From NCBI GenBank assembly GCA_964533705.1, contig CAZHMN010000039.1, positions 1 to 26,248 on the forward strand: a DNA stretch of 26,248 nt, in the 5' to 3' direction. The notes under the pieces are model-generated. The model was given only the letters and a program-made list of their open reading frames with translations. It had not been told where the DNA came from and searched no databases. Below are positions 24,501-26,248 of the stretch, in pieces; the stretch's first letter is position 1; each line of letters starts with the position of its first letter. The translations under genes and the position numbers were made by a program. The DNA is from CAZHMN01 sp964533705. GTDB taxonomy: Bacteria; Electryoneota; B3-LCP.

Positions 24501-24670
24501 AGCGTACACCGGATGGTGACGTGGCCTTGAAAGATTTGATGATGGGATATGGCTTCGGAGCGAGAGTCAATCTGGGGATTTTCCTGTTGCGCTGGGACGT
24601 CGCCTGGCGTACTTACTGGAATCGGACGGATAAACCGCGTTACTATTTTTCCCTTGGCGCTGAATATTAG
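21551..24670 (+). CDS. Three-module outer-membrane protein: MA-type metallopeptidase, TolB-like propeller, BamA/TamA-like barrel
   Basis: 1039 residues with a signal peptide of about 1-28. Module 1 (about 35-280) is a gluzincin-type peptidase of the MA clan: His140-Glu141-x-x-His144 (HHELSH) and the downstream ligand Glu174 in WFVEGLAEYES. Module 2 (about 300-600) has TolB/PD40 propeller units such as WSPDGKFLVFAS, YSPDGSRIAFVG, WSPDGRYIAFISD and WSPRENILSYISD. A charged linker (about 600-635) follows. Module 3 (about 660-1039) is an outer-membrane beta-barrel with features of the surface-antigen/Omp85 group: FFVGGESNWINRRY, LMNLEFRYPL, the barrel strand GALFLDTAGAWY and a C-terminal aromatic residue. 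The peptidase and propeller would face the periplasm. It lies between ccsA and the Mla genes, so a role in envelope assembly or quality control is reasonable but inferred. Confidence 0.88.
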   Translation: MITFRKMLFYIPVLLVMLAPLHSPLAWGFGKNKVQYQSMDWSYIQSEHFDVYFSENSYKIAQFVAETAEEAYLEISKSYNYNLRERVTIITYPSHNAFESTNVTFSTVEEGVGGFTEFFKNRIVIPYEGSYEQLRHVTHHELSHAVMLEMIYGGGMGSILASLSRMPMPTWFVEGLAEYESRHGWDTDSDLYMRDATINNYVPSINELGGFLNYKGGQSVLYYISQRYGEEKIAELLHRIKTARDVERGFKLALGLDIEELSRRWHKWLQSNYWPTVAEMQDPSDVAKQLTNHRKDKNFINNSPALSPQGDRLAFLSDRSDYFDIYLLSVVDGKIKKKLLSGETSAKFEELHWLRPGLSWSPDGKFLVFASKAGKSDALHILDVSEAEVIRTLRYDLDGIFSPVYSPDGSRIAFVGMKNGQSDIYSLTLESGDLEQITDDIFSDLDPSWSPDGRYIAFISDRGDYLDKPPEDFRMSAHDYHQTDVYMINLATSTIQRITNSPENERTPKWSPRENILSYISDRDGVYNLYLHNLSTDEYYPITNLLTGCFQPSWSKEGGLAFASFFDGGYDIFYLRDPFDPSLRREPGEAKPPRAHASQDTTKEEEKSETAEKLGLQTPSENAPMSRIIFDDRFKVPEKKEKVFLDSSDYIADNGKYKVNDYKIRFSPDIVFATAGYSTFFGLQAMGLMLFSDVLGNHQIYVGLDIYSDLENANVDLVYLYLPKRINFGIGAHHYAYFFYLYDKAAGEYTYFRDRYFGITLQADYPFSRYSRLEGSLDFIGIDRETYDWFFAEYRYQEKRRVFMPGLAYVHDTILWGSTGPINGTRSRLAVYASPNLENYINLSGSKNWGLDFHTVILDSRRYVKIANGYIFAIRGVAGYSEGHDPMRFFVGGESNWINRRYQGEIEGDIEDIYFSTFVTPFRGGDYYSSSGTRFGLMNLEFRYPLIKHLVLGWPLPIHMRNIRGALFLDTAGAWYNDNFKGTERTPDGDVALKDLMMGYGFGARVNLGIFLLRWDVAWRTYWNRTDKPRYYFSLGAEY

Positions 24671-24745
24671 CCTATATCATTCATAAGATCTGGGGATTAT
24701 TTTGCCCGGACACTCAAACTTCTACACTACGGATCACCGAGCTTT

Positions 24746-25516
24746 ATGCAGAAAACCGTAGCCCGCCTGGGAGAAGCCACCGAACGATTTTTCGCTGAAG
24801 CCGGGGAGATCTTTATTCTGCTGGGGCAGATCCTGTTCCTTTCGCGCAGGCTGGTCAAGGATCGGCATCTCCTCCTGGAGCAGATGATCTCCATCGGCTA
24901 CAATTCTATCCCCATCGTCATGATGGTGGGCGCCTTCACGGGCGCCGTTGCCGCCTGGCAAACCAATTACCAGATCGAAGGTTACGTTCCCATCCGCTTT
25001 CTGGGCCTGGCGGCCTACAAAGCGGTGGTGATCGAATTGGGGCCGGTTCTGACCGCGCTGATCCTGGCAGGCAGAGTTGGGGCATCCATCGCTGCAGAGC
25101 TGGGGACCATGAAGGTTACCGAACAGATTGATGCCCTGGAATCGCTGGCGATCAACTCGGTGCGCTATTTGGCCGTTCCCCGTTTCTTCGCCGCCGTTTT
25201 AATGATGCCGGTTCTGGTAACCTTCGCCGATCTCATCGCCATCATCGGAGCCTGGTCGGTGGGGCTTATCTTCCTCGACATCCCCACGCATACATTTTTC
25301 AGCGAGATCCCTCGCTTATTTCGCGCATTCGATTCCATATCAGGCCTCATAAAATCGGTCTTCTTCGGCGGGACAATCGCTTTAATCGGCTGCCATATCG
25401 GCTTTTCAACTACAGGCGGAGCTGAAGGTGTGGGCAAAGCGACCATTCGCTCCTTCGTCCTATCGGCTATACTGATTCTGGTGTTGGATTACGTTCTGGC
25501 GACCATTCTTTTCTGA
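24746..25516 (+). CDS. mlaE: MlaE-family ABC permease
   Basis: 256 residues, with several membrane helices. The MlaE/YrbE signature is clear: GPVLTALILAGRVGASIAAELGTMKVTEQIDAL split over about 110-142. It is the inner-membrane core of the phospholipid transporter that exchanges lipids with the outer membrane through an MCE protein. ATG 24746 has only a weak ribosome site. The MlaF gene follows after 10 bases. The MlaD-type MCE gene is expected downstream, outside the window. Confidence 0.93.
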   Translation: MQKTVARLGEATERFFAEAGEIFILLGQILFLSRRLVKDRHLLLEQMISIGYNSIPIVMMVGAFTGAVAAWQTNYQIEGYVPIRFLGLAAYKAVVIELGPVLTALILAGRVGASIAAELGTMKVTEQIDALESLAINSVRYLAVPRFFAAVLMMPVLVTFADLIAIIGAWSVGLIFLDIPTHTFFSEIPRLFRAFDSISGLIKSVFFGGTIALIGCHIGFSTTGGAEGVGKATIRSFVLSAILILVLDYVLATILF

Positions 25517-25526
25517 AGGGTGCATC

Positions 25527-26248
25527 TTGATCGAAATTCAAGAGCTGACCAAATCTTTCAGCGATAAGCCCGTGCTACGGGGCCTCAACCTGAGAATCGA
25601 GACGGGAGAATCGGTGGTCATCATCGGTCGTTCCGGCTGCGGCAAGAGCGTCCTTTTAAAACTGATGATCGGTTTATTGACGCCCGATTCCGGTCATATT
25701 CTGATTGATGGGGAAGACATCACCCAGATGAAGGAGGCCGACCTCTACCGTACCCGCCAGAAGTTCGGCGTTCTTTTTCAGGGATCGGCCCTGTTCGATT
25801 CCATGACGGTGAAGGATAACGTGGCCCTGGGATTGCGGGAGCACACCGACTTGTCCGAAGATGAAATCTCCCGCATCGTGGCCGAGAAGCTGGCGCTGGT
25901 CGGATTGCCGGACATCGAAAATCTAAAGCCTGCAGAGCTATCGGGAGGCATGAAGAAGCGCGTCGGGTTGGCGCGAGCCATTGCCATGGATCCAGAATAC
26001 GTTCTCTACGATGAACCCACGACGGGGCTGGATCCCATCATGGCTGACATCATCAACGAACTGATCAAGACTTTAAACGAAAAACTGGACGTGACCACCA
26101 TTACGGTGACGCATGACATGGTCTCAGCCTACAAAGTAGCCGACCGGATTGTGATGCTGCACCGCGGTATCATCATCTTCGACGGCACGCCCGACGAGGT
26201 GAAGCGCACGGATGACGTAGTCGTGCGCCAGTTCGTTGAGGGGCTGGC
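25527..26248 (+). CDS. mlaF: MlaF-type ABC ATPase, 3' end cut by window
   Basis: 240 codons are visible, nearly the whole protein. The start is TTG 25527: GAAGGG lies 6 bases upstream, there is no ATG, and the family's sequence starts right after it (IEIQELTKSF). Walker A GRSGCGKS has Lys40, the Q-loop is LFQGSALFDSM, the signature LSGGMKKRVGLARA begins at Leu138, Walker B is YDEPTTGLDP with Asp162/Glu163, and the H-loop is His196. The SGGMKKR form of the signature is typical of MlaF/Ttg2A. It powers the MlaE permease encoded just upstream. Confidence 0.94.
   Translation, partial: MIEIQELTKSFSDKPVLRGLNLRIETGESVVIIGRSGCGKSVLLKLMIGLLTPDSGHILIDGEDITQMKEADLYRTRQKFGVLFQGSALFDSMTVKDNVALGLREHTDLSEDEISRIVAEKLALVGLPDIENLKPAELSGGMKKRVGLARAIAMDPEYVLYDEPTTGLDPIMADIINELIKTLNEKLDVTTITVTHDMVSAYKVADRIVMLHRGIIIFDGTPDEVKRTDDVVVRQFVEGL

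Overview
The window reads as one scaffold from an uncultivated Gram-negative bacterium of the FCB superphylum type, outside classical Bacteroidetes. Four consecutive secreted proteins end in a type IX secretion (T9SS) type A sorting domain. Outer-membrane biology is represented by MlaE/MlaF and by a protein ending in a BamA/TamA-like barrel. Cytochrome c maturation is System II (CcsA type). Several genes have clear Shine-Dalgarno sites, some with GTG or TTG starts, and several promoters fit TTGACN-N17-TATATT, which is unlike typical Bacteroidetes. Exact phylum cannot be fixed from this sequence. A run of 100 N (16891-16990) marks an assembly gap.

Layout. (1) 1-4624, minus strand: an apparent operon read from a promoter at 4730-4702, encoding a membrane-anchored cytidylate-kinase-like multidomain protein, a TSUP (TauE/SafE) permease, a stand-alone receiver protein and a HAMP sensor histidine kinase cut by the window edge. 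A perfect 10-bp palindrome lies just upstream of the promoter. (2) 4872-5065, minus strand: a single tRNA-Glu(CUC) with its own promoter and terminator. (3) 5124-13149, plus strand: a secreted-protein island. It holds an M28-type peptidase, two tandem paralogous Asp-box propeller proteins and an esterase-like hydrolase, all with T9SS tails, ending in a strong terminator. The paralog pair is bracketed by two related inverted-repeat elements (8628-8782 and 11411-11545). (4) 13287-15971: a PilZ protein, then an orphan PAS histidine kinase with its own consensus promoter and terminator. (5) 16039-16890, minus strand: a KamA-type radical SAM enzyme whose N terminus is lost in the gap, with a matching promoter on the other side of the gap. 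(6) 17219-19184: a small cysteine-rich protein, a DUF362 protein without its usual ferredoxin insert, and an MTA/SAH-nucleosidase-like protein. (7) 19234-20181: a YjbQ-family protein and a small pilin-like protein. (8) 20264-26248: closely spaced genes for CcsA, a three-part peptidase/TolB-propeller/beta-barrel outer-membrane protein, and MlaE and MlaF, the last cut by the window end.

How the parts fit. Regions 1 and 4 are signalling (phosphorelay and probably c-di-GMP). Region 3 is export cargo for a T9SS encoded elsewhere. Region 8 is envelope biogenesis. The least familiar pieces are the kinase-like/TSUP/two-component cluster, the small Cys-protein plus ferredoxin-less DUF362 pair, the inverted-repeat elements around the propeller paralogs, and the three-module outer-membrane protein.
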